Part shown: piece after piece, positions 34,219 to 45,270 of the stretch | Layout of the letters: every line of letters begins with the position of its first letter | How positions within the stretch are numbered: position 1 is the stretch's first letter | Source of the DNA: Coleophoma eucalyptorum | Lineage: Eukaryota > Ascomycota > Leotiomycetes > Helotiales > Dermateaceae | Assembly (NCBI GenBank): GCA_026120035.1 | Contig: JALRME010000019.1 | Coordinates: 558,001 to 622,000 of the forward strand | Reading direction: 5' to 3' | DNA: 64,000 bases | Program-made: the position numbers and the translations under genes | Notes under the pieces: model-generated | Told to the model about the DNA's origin: nothing | Database searches by the model: none | What the model saw: the letters and a program-made list of their open reading frames with translations, nothing else

Positions 34219-34795
34219 GCGTAATGTTATCATATATGATATACCTGACTAGTCTGTTTCCAACACTCTGGACCAAGGTTCAACGGAGGTCAAAACGTTT
34301 GCAAAAGCAACACTTAACTTACAACATGCCTTGGCACACCTGCAAGAAGCAATAAGAGGCCATCACGTGTCAAAGGGCTTGCAGGGCTCAAGATCTTAGC
34401 TGCATAATGTAACCACGATCTTCTGCATAATGTGCAAGGCTCGAATGATCATGGCCAATGCGAACCGATATTCGTCCTACAGGAGCGGAGAATGAGATAG
34501 GGTTCCCAGATCTTCAACATCTTTTCTAGCCAAATCCTTCAGTTTTCTCCCGAGTCAGTCGATGGACAATACGTCTCGTGCTATGGCGAATCTTATATTA
34601 TTAGGTGTGTTACGAGAAAAACGGTGCTATGTCAAAAAGGAAGGAGCCAGGGTAAAAACGCTATGGGCTTCAAGATAAGTACGAATCCTGGAACGGTTCA
34701 CTACTTCGTGCGAGACTCAAGTAGCATTTCCATTCCACTTTCCAGGCTTACCCTACAACTCCCACAGAAGTCGAAGAAAATTCACCGAAACTAAA
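34219..34795. other. Intergenic, tandem genes
   Basis: 577 bp upstream of the esterase gene. No gene is seen; repeated CATAATGT near 34404-34432 is short and may be chance. Confidence 0.4.
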
Positions 34796-35950
34796 ATGGA
34801 TCCTGCCATGTTTCTAACGACCCCCCCGCCGTTGGATCCAGCCTGGGTGGCCCACGAACAAGCGAACGATCTATGGAACATACCTAGAATCGCGGACATA
34901 AAAGAGAACCAGAAGGTCTACTCGCAAACGTGCAAACGGCGGAATGCGCAGCTCCTGGCTTCGAGAGATAGACACTTGACTGAAGGACTAGTGCTGACCG
35001 ATACAAAAGCCCTTGCACGTGATGGACACCTTATACCCATCAGAACATACAATCCAGTGGAACATGCTTCCGGCCCTCCAGACCCGCGATCGGTCGGACC
35101 AGAGGATGAGGGACGACCGATCGCTGTGTATTATCACGGAGGTGGATTGAAGGTTGGAGACCTAGACAGTGAAGACCTAAGCTGTCGCCGGCTATGCAAG
35201 GGATTGGGCTGCACCGTCTACTCAGTCGAGTATCGATTGCTGCCCGACTTCACGGTTGATCAAGCGACTGACGATGCAATTGACGCCTTCGGATGGATCA
35301 CGCATATGCGCAAGGCCTCAAGATTGATTATCATCGGTAGTTCATCTGGCGGACATCTTGCGGCTCAGGTCTCGCAGCACTTTAACCATGCGTCTTCCTT
35401 TCCCTGGGGAAGGAAGCCGGTGATTCACGGGGTCTGCCTACGCTCGCCTGTGACCTGTGATCCGCATGAGAATGGAGAAAATATTCCGGAGGCTTGGAAA
35501 GGAAGGCACCATAGTATGAGTCCAGCTTTCTATACTTCCATCCAGTCTAGACCGGCGACGAACGCTGGGGAGAAGGCAATTAGACACGCACTACCCCTCG
35601 CGGCGAAGTCATTTGAGGGCTTGCCGAGAACATTCTGCCAACTGACGACAAACGACGTTTACTATTCTGACGGCATCTGCTATGCCGCAGCGCTGATGGA
35701 AGCTGGGGTCGAGGTGCGTTTGGATATGGTGACGGGCTGGCCACATACATTCTGGTTGAAGGCGCCACTTTTGGAGAGGGCTGAAAAGGCCGAAAGGGAC
35801 TTCATCGAAGGAGTCAAGTGGCTGCTGGAAGCTGACGTCTCAGAGGAGCCGGATAAAGTCAAGATACCCCAGCGATTCATTGTGCCGGACAAGAGTTTCC
35901 AGACTATGGACCCTTTGGAGCTTAAGAAGGCATTTGATCAAATATCGTGA
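34796..35950 (+). CDS. Alpha/beta hydrolase fold-3 esterase (hormone-sensitive lipase-like)
   Basis: A single exon gives 384 aa. YYHGGGLKVGD (residues 112-122) is the HGGG oxyanion motif and IIIGSSSGGHLAA holds the nucleophile Ser183, both diagnostic of the HSL or bacterial-type-IV esterase family. TTNDVYYSDG supplies the likely Asp (D287) and GWPHTFW the His (H317), completing the triad. No signal peptide is present, so the enzyme is probably cytosolic. The family acts on short acyl esters, carbamates or lactones; the natural substrate cannot be told. Clusters of such genes with secondary-metabolite genes are common, but the neighbours here are housekeeping genes. Confidence 0.9.
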   Translation: MDPAMFLTTPPPLDPAWVAHEQANDLWNIPRIADIKENQKVYSQTCKRRNAQLLASRDRHLTEGLVLTDTKALARDGHLIPIRTYNPVEHASGPPDPRSVGPEDEGRPIAVYYHGGGLKVGDLDSEDLSCRRLCKGLGCTVYSVEYRLLPDFTVDQATDDAIDAFGWITHMRKASRLIIIGSSSGGHLAAQVSQHFNHASSFPWGRKPVIHGVCLRSPVTCDPHENGENIPEAWKGRHHSMSPAFYTSIQSRPATNAGEKAIRHALPLAAKSFEGLPRTFCQLTTNDVYYSDGICYAAALMEAGVEVRLDMVTGWPHTFWLKAPLLERAEKAERDFIEGVKWLLEADVSEEPDKVKIPQRFIVPDKSFQTMDPLELKKAFDQIS

Positions 35951-36341
35951 GCTGACTTTCTGTCCAAAGAAGGCGCATCTGAAAATGGTGCTTCTGAGCA
36001 TCTTTTATTCGTGTGTTAGTGTATTCAGCTGTTGCTCTGGCTTGGAGTTAACTAAGATTTGTTCAAGAGTTAGTCACTGCTGTGGTTAGGAGCCAAGCTT
36101 CTTATAGATATGATGTTCCTAGAGCCTCTTTTTCTCATAATCAGAAACATTTCCTTTGTGAACAATCCCATGCAACACTTGCTGGACAAAGTTCCAGTTT
36201 CACGGTGAATCACGATGATCCTCTTGCCTTGCACATCGCTCATATTAGAAAACCCAAACTCGATTTGTGATACTGGTAAGGGTGATCGATCCGCTATTTA
36301 CAATAGTACAGTAAACATAGGAAAAGGTGCGCAATAATTGT
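35951..36341. other. Convergent intergenic region
   Basis: 391 bp between two convergent stop codons. AT-rich, no gene recognised. Confidence 0.4.
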
Positions 36342-37136
36342 CTACAACAAAGAGAGGTCGCCGAATTTCTCCTATAAATGGGGTCAGTAGCGATTCAAAT
36401 GCATAGGACCATCGGTTGGACAGCTTAAAACGTACCTTGTAGCCTGGAACCATCCATCGTCCCTTGGAGACGAGTTGAGAGGTCTTCTCATCAATCTCTG
36501 GGCGGGCGGCAGCAACTTCGTCCTGAACAGATTACACGCGTCAGCTCTTGCTATGTAACACCTTCTCACCCGCGCAATAACACATACCACAGTGAGATCC
36601 TCAAATGGTCTGGCGGTCTCAATGTTATCCAAAGTCTTTTGCAAGTCCTTCAATTCTAAATCGACTCTGCCCTTGGTCTCCTCAGCGTTCTTGATGGCCT
36701 GAGCCTCGAAGGCCTCAATGGCCTTGATCTGGCGTGCGACATCGTAGGTCTTTGGCTGGAAGGTAGCGAAGTGCTTCTCGATCTCATCGACGACAGCTTG
36801 GTTCTTCAAGATGGAGCGGTAGTGGGAGAAATCGACCTTCTGAGGTTGCTCGGAGAGAGTGAGCACTTGACGGCGGGCATCTTCGTTGCGCTTCTTGAAG
36901 GCTTGGAGAGAAGCGGCAGTCTGGCCTCGGAGACCAAGAGATTGGGTGACCTTTGCCCAGTCGAGCTTGAGAGCTGCGCTACGCTGTTGGTGAACCTGTT
37001 AGCCATCTTCTAGAAGGGGAAGCTTTCGGTATTGTTCGGAAGACACGTCGACTGTCTCGTGACGAGAGGGTATCAAGCCTGGTGATAATATGGAATTGGA
37101 ACAATGCTGATCCATTCGACTTACTGGAGCTGCCAT
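36342..37136 (-). CDS. ATP7: ATP synthase subunit d, mitochondrial
   Basis: Four exons (37136-37125, 36995-36588, 36522-36436, 36371-36342) encode 178 aa, close to the 174 aa of yeast Atp7. The first exon codes only for MAAP and the last for EKFGDLSLL. The sequence [33 protein letters not shown] is the typical N-terminus of fungal subunit d, and LNS... is replaced by a long alpha-helical middle. The protein is part of the peripheral stalk (stator) of the F1Fo ATP synthase in the inner mitochondrial membrane. As in yeast, no cleavable presequence is apparent. The 129-nt first intron and 12-nt first exon are unusual but give a clean conserved junction ([17 protein letters not shown]). Confidence 0.93.
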
Positions 37137-37592
37137 CGTGAATATGTTGAGGGGATTGGGAAGTGGAGAGGTTGCTTGGAGATGCGGATTGTCGTCAAAT
37201 TCAATCCAGCTCGGAAGAGCTAAAATCGGAGAGATCACGTGATTTTGATAATGGTCGTGGTCGATCAAGCTTTCGGAAATACAGAGCATATTGATATGTT
37301 GCTTTTACACTGCTTCTTAAACAACCTACGAAGGAATGTATCTTAAGAATTCCTTCCAGAAGAGTGTATATTTGTTTAATGTTCTAACCAGCGGGAATGG
37401 TTATTCAAATTTTCACAGGACTTCTACTTTCATTTCATGGGCCGTAATGTGGATTGTACTTCATGTTTTCTTAAGTACAAATCATTTTTGTAGTACACGC
37501 CTGGCATTTAGCCAATGCAGACTGCATTACTTCTGCTTCTAAAAGCCCCGTGGAGATCAACCAAGCAGTTCAAGCCATGACTTCCTGCAGGT
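37137..37592. other. Intergenic, tandem minus-strand genes
   Basis: 456 bp holding the promoter of the ATP synthase gene and the 3' end of NAC alpha. No gene seen. Confidence 0.4.
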
Positions 37593-38416
37593 TTATATGC
37601 TCAGAGCCATAATAGAGTTGACTATGTCGTTGTCGTTCTCCTTCAAAGCCTTGATAGCCTTGTTTCTCGAAACACTTGCTTGTGTCATAACCAACTCAAT
37701 ATCCTTGTCCTCGAGACCAGTAGCATCGACTTCCTCTCCATCATCCTCCTCATCATCCTTCTTGTCATCGCCAGTGTCGACGGCCTTGCCCTTTCCGTGG
37801 TCGTGGGAGTGGTCATGGCCAGAGTGGTCGTGTCCAGCGTGGTCGTGGGACTCAGCTGCGGCCAATTGTTGGGCAGCTTGGGATTGAGCCTGGGAGTTCA
37901 AGTCCTCGATCTTGGCCTCACCGAAAACACTTTTTTTTGGATTCGTTAGTAGATGCCTCCACGGCGATGGAGACGTAGAACTGCTTACATGTAGGTGTTG
38001 CTGTTTGGGGACTTGTAGACCTCTGGGTTGTTGATGACGAAGAGGATCTGTGGAGAATTGTCAGTACACAAACCACAAACGAAGTCCACCAAGACTTGAG
38101 CTTAGAAGTGTGCTTGTTCTGCGAATATGGTCCAGATTGAACAAGCCGAACCGCTCCAACCATTTGAAAAAAGCTTATTCTAACTCACGTTCTTTGGTCT
38201 TCTCAAAGTGACTCTGGTGATGCCAGGGATCTTGGTGAGGCCGAGCTTTGCAATTGACTTTCGTGCCTTCTTCTCGTTGCGAGAGTGAACGATAGCTCCA
38301 CCAGCTGGGATGCCCTCACCCGTCTCGATTTCGGAGTCGGAGCTGTCATCATCATCGGCGGTGACGTTCTGGGCGGGGACGTCATCCTCAACTTCTTCAA
38401 TGCGTGGGTTGGCCAT
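37593..38416 (-). CDS. EGD2: Nascent polypeptide-associated complex subunit alpha
   Basis: Three exons (38416-38189, 38047-37989, 37929-37593) encode 207 aa. The NAC domain is clear ([55 protein letters not shown]), and the C-terminus has the alpha-subunit UBA domain ([34 protein letters not shown]). NAC binds nascent chains at the ribosome exit and prevents mistargeting to the ER. Between them lies an insert of alternating His, Asp and Gly ([17 protein letters not shown]), then an acidic stretch, that yeast NAC alpha lacks; a metal-binding role is speculative. Introns are 141 and 59 nt, as often seen in highly expressed fungal translation genes. Confidence 0.93.
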
Positions 38417-39033
38417 GGTGGGAGATGTGTCTGTGGTGTAGAGGGTTAGCAAGTTAGCTGTGACGATGAATTTTCAGAATATTGTGCTTGTGGGCGCAAG
38501 CTCCGACCGCGCGAAACCGCACACGTCGGCCGGTGCTGCCATATCAAATTCCCAGGGAGAAAAACTACTGACCTGGAAGAACTAGAGGTAGAATTCGTGG
38601 GGAAGAGTTGCGTATTGAGGTTGAAGAGAAGAGATGAAAAGCTTACCTAGGGTTCGAGATTCGCTAAATTTTGGCAAGGCTTCAAGATGTCAATGACGGA
38701 AAGTAGGTGCTGGAATGCGACAGAACATGTCAAATATTGCAGAACATACATTTCAAGGATAACTTTTTGGATATACATGGGCATTATTCACAAGAAAGGG
38801 TTTCATTATCATATGTGATTTCCATTCACAAGACCTTCCAATGCTTTCAAGTGGTTGGTATTTTTTGAAATGTCATGGTTTAATTCCCAGAACACTTCGA
38901 AGTCTTTTGAAGTCCGTATGCTCTTGACGCCTGTCATATTTGACGTAGGATACAAAGCTCCAGAGAAGCAAAGGAATCCAGCAACCCAATGCAGTCATGC
39001 ACACAATCCCAAGTCCATCCCAGTCCCTCCAAT
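38417..39033. other. Intergenic, tandem minus-strand genes
   Basis: 617 bp including the NAC alpha promoter (CT/GA-rich near 38560-38640) and the 3' region of the eL14 gene. A 5'-UTR intron in NAC alpha is possible but not proven. Confidence 0.4.
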
Positions 39034-39533
39034 TTACTTCGCAGCGGTCTTAACCTTAGCCAAGGACTTTCGGACCTCGAAGCGTGCTTGCTTTCTCAAT
39101 CGCATAACCTTGAATCGCTCGAAATCTGTCAAAGCCCGTCTTCGCTCCTTCTGGCTGCGCTTCTTGGCCCAGGCACTCTCTTGCCACTTTGCCTCAATAC
39201 CAGCCTTCTCCCAGGCGGCCTTGACGACACCAGTTCGGGCTCCTCGTGGAAGCTTTGCGAGGACGAGAGGAGTGAGGATGAGGTGTGAAAGAGGCATGGA
39301 TGAACGGGGAACGGCGGTCTTGGTATCTGTTGATGGTCCGTCGACAAGAGCCTGTATTGAAGTCAGTACTTCATTTTGCGACTTCCTTTTCTCAGAACTT
39401 CACATACGCGCTTGTGGTCAATGATCTCAACGATCGTGGCCAGCTTGCCATCTTGTGGTCCTCCGGTGATCAGGACAACACGTCCGACCTCCACCATTCT
39501 CCATTGCGAAGCCTTGATCTCTGCGTCTCCCAT
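39034..39533 (-). CDS. RPL14: 60S ribosomal protein eL14
   Basis: Two exons (39533-39408 and 39351-39034, a 56-nt phase-0 intron) encode 147 aa. The N-terminal KOW-type barrel reads [32 protein letters not shown], then [31 protein letters not shown], and the basic tail ([33 protein letters not shown]) matches eL14. The protein is a structural part of the large ribosomal subunit. Expression should be high, as codons are C-ending. The upstream leader is long and CT-rich (39770-39840), as in many ribosomal protein promoters. Confidence 0.93.
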
Positions 39534-40996
39534 TTTGACTGATTCTAATTCGATTTCGTTAGCTGAGTTATTCTTGCGGCGGTCCCGGAGTGGTGCGAAG
39601 ACGTACGGGGTGCTGTGTCGAGATTTGTCGTTGGTTGAAGATTGTTGTCGCTGGTCGTACTTTGTTCAAAATTCCAAGTGGGAAAGTCTCGCGTATTTTG
39701 CCCTAGCGCGATTTGGTGAAATTGTGGACTTTCTCTGTGCCTAAGGCATCTTGGCGCTAGCGCGCGCTTCCTCGGGTCTTGAGCTACTAAACTTTTTGTT
39801 CTCTGCAACTTTTCTTTCTCCTTCTTACCATCACAACTTCAGCAGCAATCTCAATGCGCAATGTTTTCGCCTCCTGGATTCTATGTTCTGGAGGTTGCTA
39901 CACTCTTGACGGATGCAATGGGTAACTACCTCTGCATTCTTCAAGAGTGAGCCGATTGCATGGTACGTTCTCAATTCTCTTTCTCATTATTCATATTTTA
40001 TGATGAAATAATTTGCGATTGACCTCACTTTGTTGGCGCCCTCGCCGGGGCTGCTATAGCATGCGAGTGGATGACATTCAATTCTTACATATTCTGAATT
40101 TTCCTGTTTGACTTTAACTTGTACGCGTCTTTAGCAAGATTCTTTGCTAACATTTCAAAGTCTAGTAACATCATTAATCCTTGGTAATTGTGACTGGCGT
40201 CGCGGCTGCTGGACAGTCTTCTCAAGTGCTAAGACAACAATCGTAACGACATTTGCATCCAAATAGGATCATAGTCTGGTAAGCCACATATTTTATTCCT
40301 TCTTTGCGCCTCTGTTGAGGACGCTGTCTTTATGATTATAAAACAAGCACTGAAAATAGTGAACTCTCCGGAGTACTGAACATTTCTAACCAAGATCACT
40401 GACAAAGACAATCAAATTGATTTCAATTAATTACATGCATGTTGGCAGAGCCTTAACTAACTTGTATTAAAGATAGAATCTGGATATAATTTCACCGACC
40501 GATGATCAGTCGCTCTGCACCACTGAATACTAGACAGTATAATTGTCTCGATGTTAAGGACACCTCTTTTCCAGTTCACATGTTGAGATCGCGGTTAGCT
40601 CCCAAGCCTCGACGTCGAGTGATGTGATTCACGGCTTGGAATATGAATGCAGGGTTAGTGTCAGGCATTCGTTATAGGCGTAGTGTGTTCAATGTAATTC
40701 TATAAGCATGTAGAGGAGAACATTTCAATGCTTAAATATGAATATAATCTTATCTAAAACACTTGTCTTGCATAGTGATCTTCTGGTGACGTTCCTCTGG
40801 GGCAAGCATATTGTTAAAGAGTTATGGAGATGGGACCAACGGTACCATTGTTGAAGGGTCCAGGCATAGGACATGCATTTAGTCAAGAGCAATGTTTGAG
40901 GAATCATACCAGGATATTTAAGATATATACGTATGGGTCATAAATTGTATCTAAAACCATAGCCCCAAATACCAAAGTCGTCGGTATTCTCTGTTC
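39534..40996. other. Gene-poor stretch with a candidate non-coding RNA gene
   Basis: 1.46 kb without a protein gene. The left part is the CT-rich promoter of the eL14 gene. A possible non-coding intron with snoRNA-like boxes lies at 39963-40134 (separate entry). The rest (40140-40990) shows only short, unconvincing open frames. Confidence 0.35.
39999..40098 (+). ncRNA. Candidate intronic box C/D snoRNA (weak)
   Basis: An ATGATGA box C is at 40000-40006 and a CTGA box D at 40094-40097, about 90 nt apart, with a possible C' (GGATGAC) near 40072. They sit inside a possible intron with GTACGT donor at 39963 and TTTAG acceptor at 40134, leaving about 37 nt on each side, the usual arrangement of fungal intronic snoRNAs. 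A terminal stem is not clear, and I do not recognise the guide, so the call is tentative. Confidence 0.25.
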
Positions 40997-43317
40997 CTAT
41001 AACCTCGCTCTCCCGTCTACTAGATCTTCCCAGTGGCTCCTCTCAAATGGCACATAATTATCGACATCAACCCAATACATCCGGTCTTCTGACGCAACCT
41101 TGTCAGGATCAACGCCCTCTTCTCGAAGAGGGACTTTGTTCTGCTTGTTGTTGTGAATAGGCGTCATTTTGGCAACGATGCGAATGAAAACTGGGACAGC
41201 ATATTTGGGAAGGTGCAAGCGTGCATGTCTATAAGAAGCTATCAGATTTACAGGTCTTCTAAAAGTTTGAGGGGCGAAGATGTTGGAAAGTCGAGAGGAT
41301 CTACAGTCTGTCCTGGAGGATGTACAAGGTTCAGCATGGGGAGTGATTGACTTACCTGAGCAACCCAGAATAGTCAAAAGTCGGTGCATCCTTCGGATCA
41401 ATATAGACTGCTGCACAGCCAGCTCTCCCGTCGTGACTTGGCAAAGCCACTCCATAGACATTGGCCTCGACGACACCTGGATACTTCCCAAGTACCTCGC
41501 TTACCTCGGCCGTCGAGACGTTCTCGCCTTTCCAGCGAAACGTGTCGCCCAGGCGGTCAAGGAAATACCATCGTCCGTCGTCGTCTCGCCGTAAAGCATC
41601 CCCTGTGCGGTACCACAGATCGCCTTTCTTGAATACATTCTTCTCGAACTTTTTCGCTGTTGCCGCTGGGTTCTTCCAGTACCCAGATCCGCCTGCGAAG
41701 GCGGCCACATTTGGGACAGAGACAATGATCTCTCCACCTTGGTTGTAGGGTAGTCTGATGGCAAAGCCTGTCTTGGGATCGCGAGCAATAGCTCCTGTGG
41801 CTTGATCGATAAGGACTGGGACATAAGATCCTTTCAACTGCCGTCGCTGTAAAAATCCATGGTGACCCACACTGGCGACAAGATAGTCACCACGCGCATA
41901 ATTCAACAGCCCGAAAACACCTTCCGTTGAATTGAAGAACTCTGCGACTTCAGGTACATTGAAGCGGTCCCGAAATTTGACCCATACATCTGGTCGTAGG
42001 CCATTGCCATACATGACACGTACACAGTGGTCTTTGTCCTGTGGGTGCGGTGGTGCTGCCAGCAAGTAGCGAGCCGTTTCTCCGACGTATGTGAACCATG
42101 TAGCTTTGGAGTCTCGAACCTCTCCCCAGAATTTCGACGTGCTGAATTTCTTGCCGATGCACGTTGTCACCCCAGTTGTCATCGTCGTTATGGCCGCTAT
42201 ACCGCCGGTGCCGTGGTACATGGGCATGCAGTTGTACCAACGGTCATCGTCTCGAACTACAGAGGCGCCCGCTGCTCGCTGTGGACATGTTAGCCACATG
42301 TCTACTTATTTGGTGGATATATAAGATCCCCTACGCTAGCACTTCCCTGGAATCCTCGGTCGACATTGAAAGGACAGCCCTTAGGCATGCCTGTTGTGCC
42401 ACTTTTCAGTGTCAGCAAAGCTTCAGAATAAAGTATAAGGACAAGGCAAGAGTTGCATACCTTGTGTATAACAGAACCATCGGCCAATTACCTTTGACCT
42501 GATCTCGATAGATGTCATCAGGTCTTTCAGGTTTGTTAGAGAGTACCTCGGCCATTTTCTGAGCATCTAGAACCTGGATTTCTAGTCCAAGCTCTCCCTC
42601 CATTGTGGTTCTTACATCCTCAATCCTGTTACTCAATTCTTCCTCCCTATCCACCAGCACTAACTTAGCACCGCTGATCTTCAGGCAATGAAGAAGAGCC
42701 GCCCCAGTCAGATTGTAATTAATCATTGCTGGTGCAGCCCCAATTGCCCACAAGCCTAGCCAGGCGAGGAGAAAATCCGGCGAGTTTTGCAAGTAGAAGG
42801 CAACCAGATCGCGAGGTTTAACGCCCTTGGAGAGAAACCATTGTGCCCATTGATGGGTTCTATCGTAGGCTTGGCTCCACGTATAGCAGCCGTCGCGAGA
42901 CCAGATACAATCCTCATCCTGCCGTCTTTTGGCCGCGTCTTCGAAGAAGTAGTACAAAGAACACCGATTGGTTTGGACTACAACGCAGCTAATTAATTTG
43001 GGCTGTAGTTGACATGAGGATTATGGTTACGGACCAGCTTGCACCCACATCTGTCCAACCTTCTTCGTCGCTCGCATACTGGTAACATCTTTCTTGATGT
43101 GGTACTTTCCATCCAAGTACATGCCAGCAGCTGTCAAGCCTGCAACAGCTGCGGCAGTCGTCGCTGGATTCGAATTGCATCAGCATGCTTCTTGCCAAAT
43201 TCACGGCAGTAAAAATATTCAGCAGCCAGTTTAGATTTGGTTACAGGGCAATCGGAGTCTCAAAAAAAAAGAAGGTCGACAAGCTCACACCGTTAGTCTA
43301 GACTTACCCAGCGCCAT
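40997..43317 (-). CDS. FAT1: Very-long-chain acyl-CoA synthetase / fatty-acid transporter, Fat1-like
   Basis: Six exons (43317-43308, 43163-43035, 42977-42461, 42401-42335, 42278-41356, 41228-40997) encode 625 aa. The first exon has only 10 nt and restores MALATTAAAVAGLTAAGMYLD, the usual hydrophobic start of this family. The AMP-binding loop is YTSGTTGMPKGCPF, split by an intron; DRWYNCMPMYHGTG and RTGDALRRDDDGRWYFLDRLGDTFRWKGENVSTAEV are family signatures. LHLPKYAVPVFIR and the end GRARL complete it. Intron 4 (42279-42334) contains a CTAAC branch site. The enzyme activates long and very long fatty acids with ATP and CoA and aids their uptake, at the ER, peroxisome or plasma membrane. The C-terminal RARL is not a clear PTS1. 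Confidence 0.92.
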
Positions 43318-44436
43318 GGTCACGGGAGAGTGTGAAGTTACAGCTCTGATTTGGAATCTCTAAGTAGCTGAAGTCCAATACGAAACCGAAGGCTATCAAA
43401 ATCTCGGGAAATGGAGGTATGCCGTTAAAAGGCTAACAAAGGATAAGGAGTTTAAAATGAATGTTGCAGCAGAAGAGGGGTGTTTCTGACCTGTGAGTAG
43501 AGAGTCAAGAAAAAAAGCGGCCGAGGTACCCTGACAAGCTCTCTCCCCGGATTCTCAACCCCCGGGCCTTGATTTGGCGGGGTTCTGTAACTCCACGTCT
43601 GAGTTTCCACGTCCGAGTGAGGGATCTGCGGCGCAGAGGAGCTTTGACTTACACTGCCTCGGTGTGGCTTTTGCTGGGAACATGATCATAGTCAGGTGGT
43701 CAGTCGTGCGTGCTTGCGACAGAGAACAATTCAACTTTGTATTCTGGATAAGTTAAATAAGATATGCTTCAATGTTTAAGCTTTAAATCAAACCTTACAA
43801 TCTTCCACTCAAACGACATAAGAGACAAATTCAACGTGTAAAAAAGCAAGCCATGGCAAAAAGCAATGGAGGTGAATTGTGATGTCTCGAATTATGGCTC
43901 ACATTTATAGTTTCTTGTGACCCCCACAGCCTCCCACTTTTCGTCTACATGGCGTCACGAATGTTGACTTGCGCGTACCATCGTCCCATCGATTACCTAT
44001 TATCTCTTGATTATAATCGTCCTTTGGTTATATGATCTGAGCCTCGGTTGTTAATGCTTTGGTTGAGTATCTTTTCCAGTAGTTGAAAGATCTTGCAGTA
44101 GTACATGCAGGCTCAACAATATTGTCGGTCTGCTTACTGTATCCACCTCAGCAGTAAGGCGGTCTGTGTCCAAAATGCTCAATGGATTTATGTGATATTC
44201 AGGTATCCAATTATCTCCATAACGGATTGTCGGTCTGCAGTTGCTCAATCATCTGAATTTTTAAGGTTAGGAAAAAGCCACAGCCTGTAAATCTATAGCT
44301 TCTCTGCCCAGAAGTAGCTGGCTTGGGAGTGATTAGCCAAAAGTCAAGGGCTTAGGTGTACCTGTTGTGCTATTCATGTATAAGTATGATCTGGCTTAGA
44401 AGTAAGAATGCTTAACCGCCCCTCTTATCACCCAAA
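43318..44436. promoter_or_regulatory. Upstream region of the Fat1-like gene
   Basis: 1.1 kb with no supported gene. A direct repeat CCACGTCYGAGT occurs at 43593-43604 and 43607-43618, about 280 bp upstream of the ATG; its ACGT core could be a bZIP-type site. The rest is unremarkable. Confidence 0.4.
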
Positions 44437-45270
44437 TCAGAATTCCCCATTACCATGGTGTGCCAATGTAGCTGAAGAGCATGTCGATACCGACTCAATG
44501 TTCCCCTCGTCCTTCACCATTGCAATCATTTCTTCTAAGGCGGCTTTGGACCTCGTAATCCTGCTCTCTAACGTCCTAGAATGAGCACCTGCACCAGGAG
44601 CTTGAAACCTCGATACTCTTCCTCGCAACGCCTTCCTGACCTGTCTTTTTTTCAAGATCCTGTTATTCCTATCTTCATTTCTTGCTGGACCTGCTGGCGT
44701 TCTTCCTCCAAGCACCGCTTTGGAGAGTGTGGCTGCACTCTCATTCAAAGTCCTATCTACCAAACAAACTCCAATCTTGATACCATGAGCCTCCATCAAT
44801 GATAATTTCCTATGCAGATTCCTCCAAGCCCTAAAATTAGCAATGGGCTTCCCAGTTCCTTTTCTCCAACCACGAAGCTGCCAATCCCAGACCCGATCTG
44901 TTAAGCCTAGCCAAAGGTTCTCAGAATTGGACCGAAAAACCACATGTCTCACAACTTCGCCTTCTAGTTGGAGATTCCTGATCGTCTCTAGGGCCGTGAT
45001 ACACGCAGATAGCTCGGCGTATTGGTTCGTTTGTCGAGACATAACCTTGACTCGTCCGCTACGATTCAATGTCGAGTCTGTTGTGAAGAAGGCACCATAA
45101 GCCCCTCGGGCCCCTGGTTGACCATTGGATCGGCATGCGCCGTGGATAGAAACGACGATGGAATTCGGATCACTGGCCAGTCGACGGAGGAAAGGGTACT
45201 GATCTGTCTCAATGACTTCGTTGCCGTAGATGGAGGCATCAAATCGACGATTAGTCTTCTCAAATGCCAT
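44437..45270 (-). CDS. RNase H-fold protein with degenerate active site
   Basis: A single-exon gene for 277 aa, counted from the ATG at 45270 (24 codons upstream are open but begin at GTG). It has the type 1 RNase H layout: SIHGACRSNGQPGARGAYGAFF, QTNQYAELSACITALETI, FRSNSENLWLGLTDRVWDWQLRGWRKGTGKPIANFRAW (basic handle) and NESAATLSKAV. Against E. coli RNase HI, catalytic D10 is H43, E48 is E86, D70 is N115 and D134 is A180, so three of four metal-binding acids are lost. It should not cleave RNA-DNA hybrids but may bind nucleic acid. The C-terminal 90 residues are basic (ILKKRQVRKALRGRVSRFQ) and of no known family. A diverged fungal RNase H paralogue is the most likely origin. Confidence 0.8.
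   Translation of the reverse strand: MAFEKTNRRFDASIYGNEVIETDQYPFLRRLASDPNSIVVSIHGACRSNGQPGARGAYGAFFTTDSTLNRSGRVKVMSRQTNQYAELSACITALETIRNLQLEGEVVRHVVFRSNSENLWLGLTDRVWDWQLRGWRKGTGKPIANFRAWRNLHRKLSLMEAHGIKIGVCLVDRTLNESAATLSKAVLGGRTPAGPARNEDRNNRILKKRQVRKALRGRVSRFQAPGAGAHSRTLESRITRSKAALEEMIAMVKDEGNIESVSTCSSATLAHHGNGEF

Noticed and set aside
38641..38670. GGGTTCGAGATTC resembling a tRNA B box
   Set aside because: No cloverleaf can be drawn and the spacing to any A box fails.
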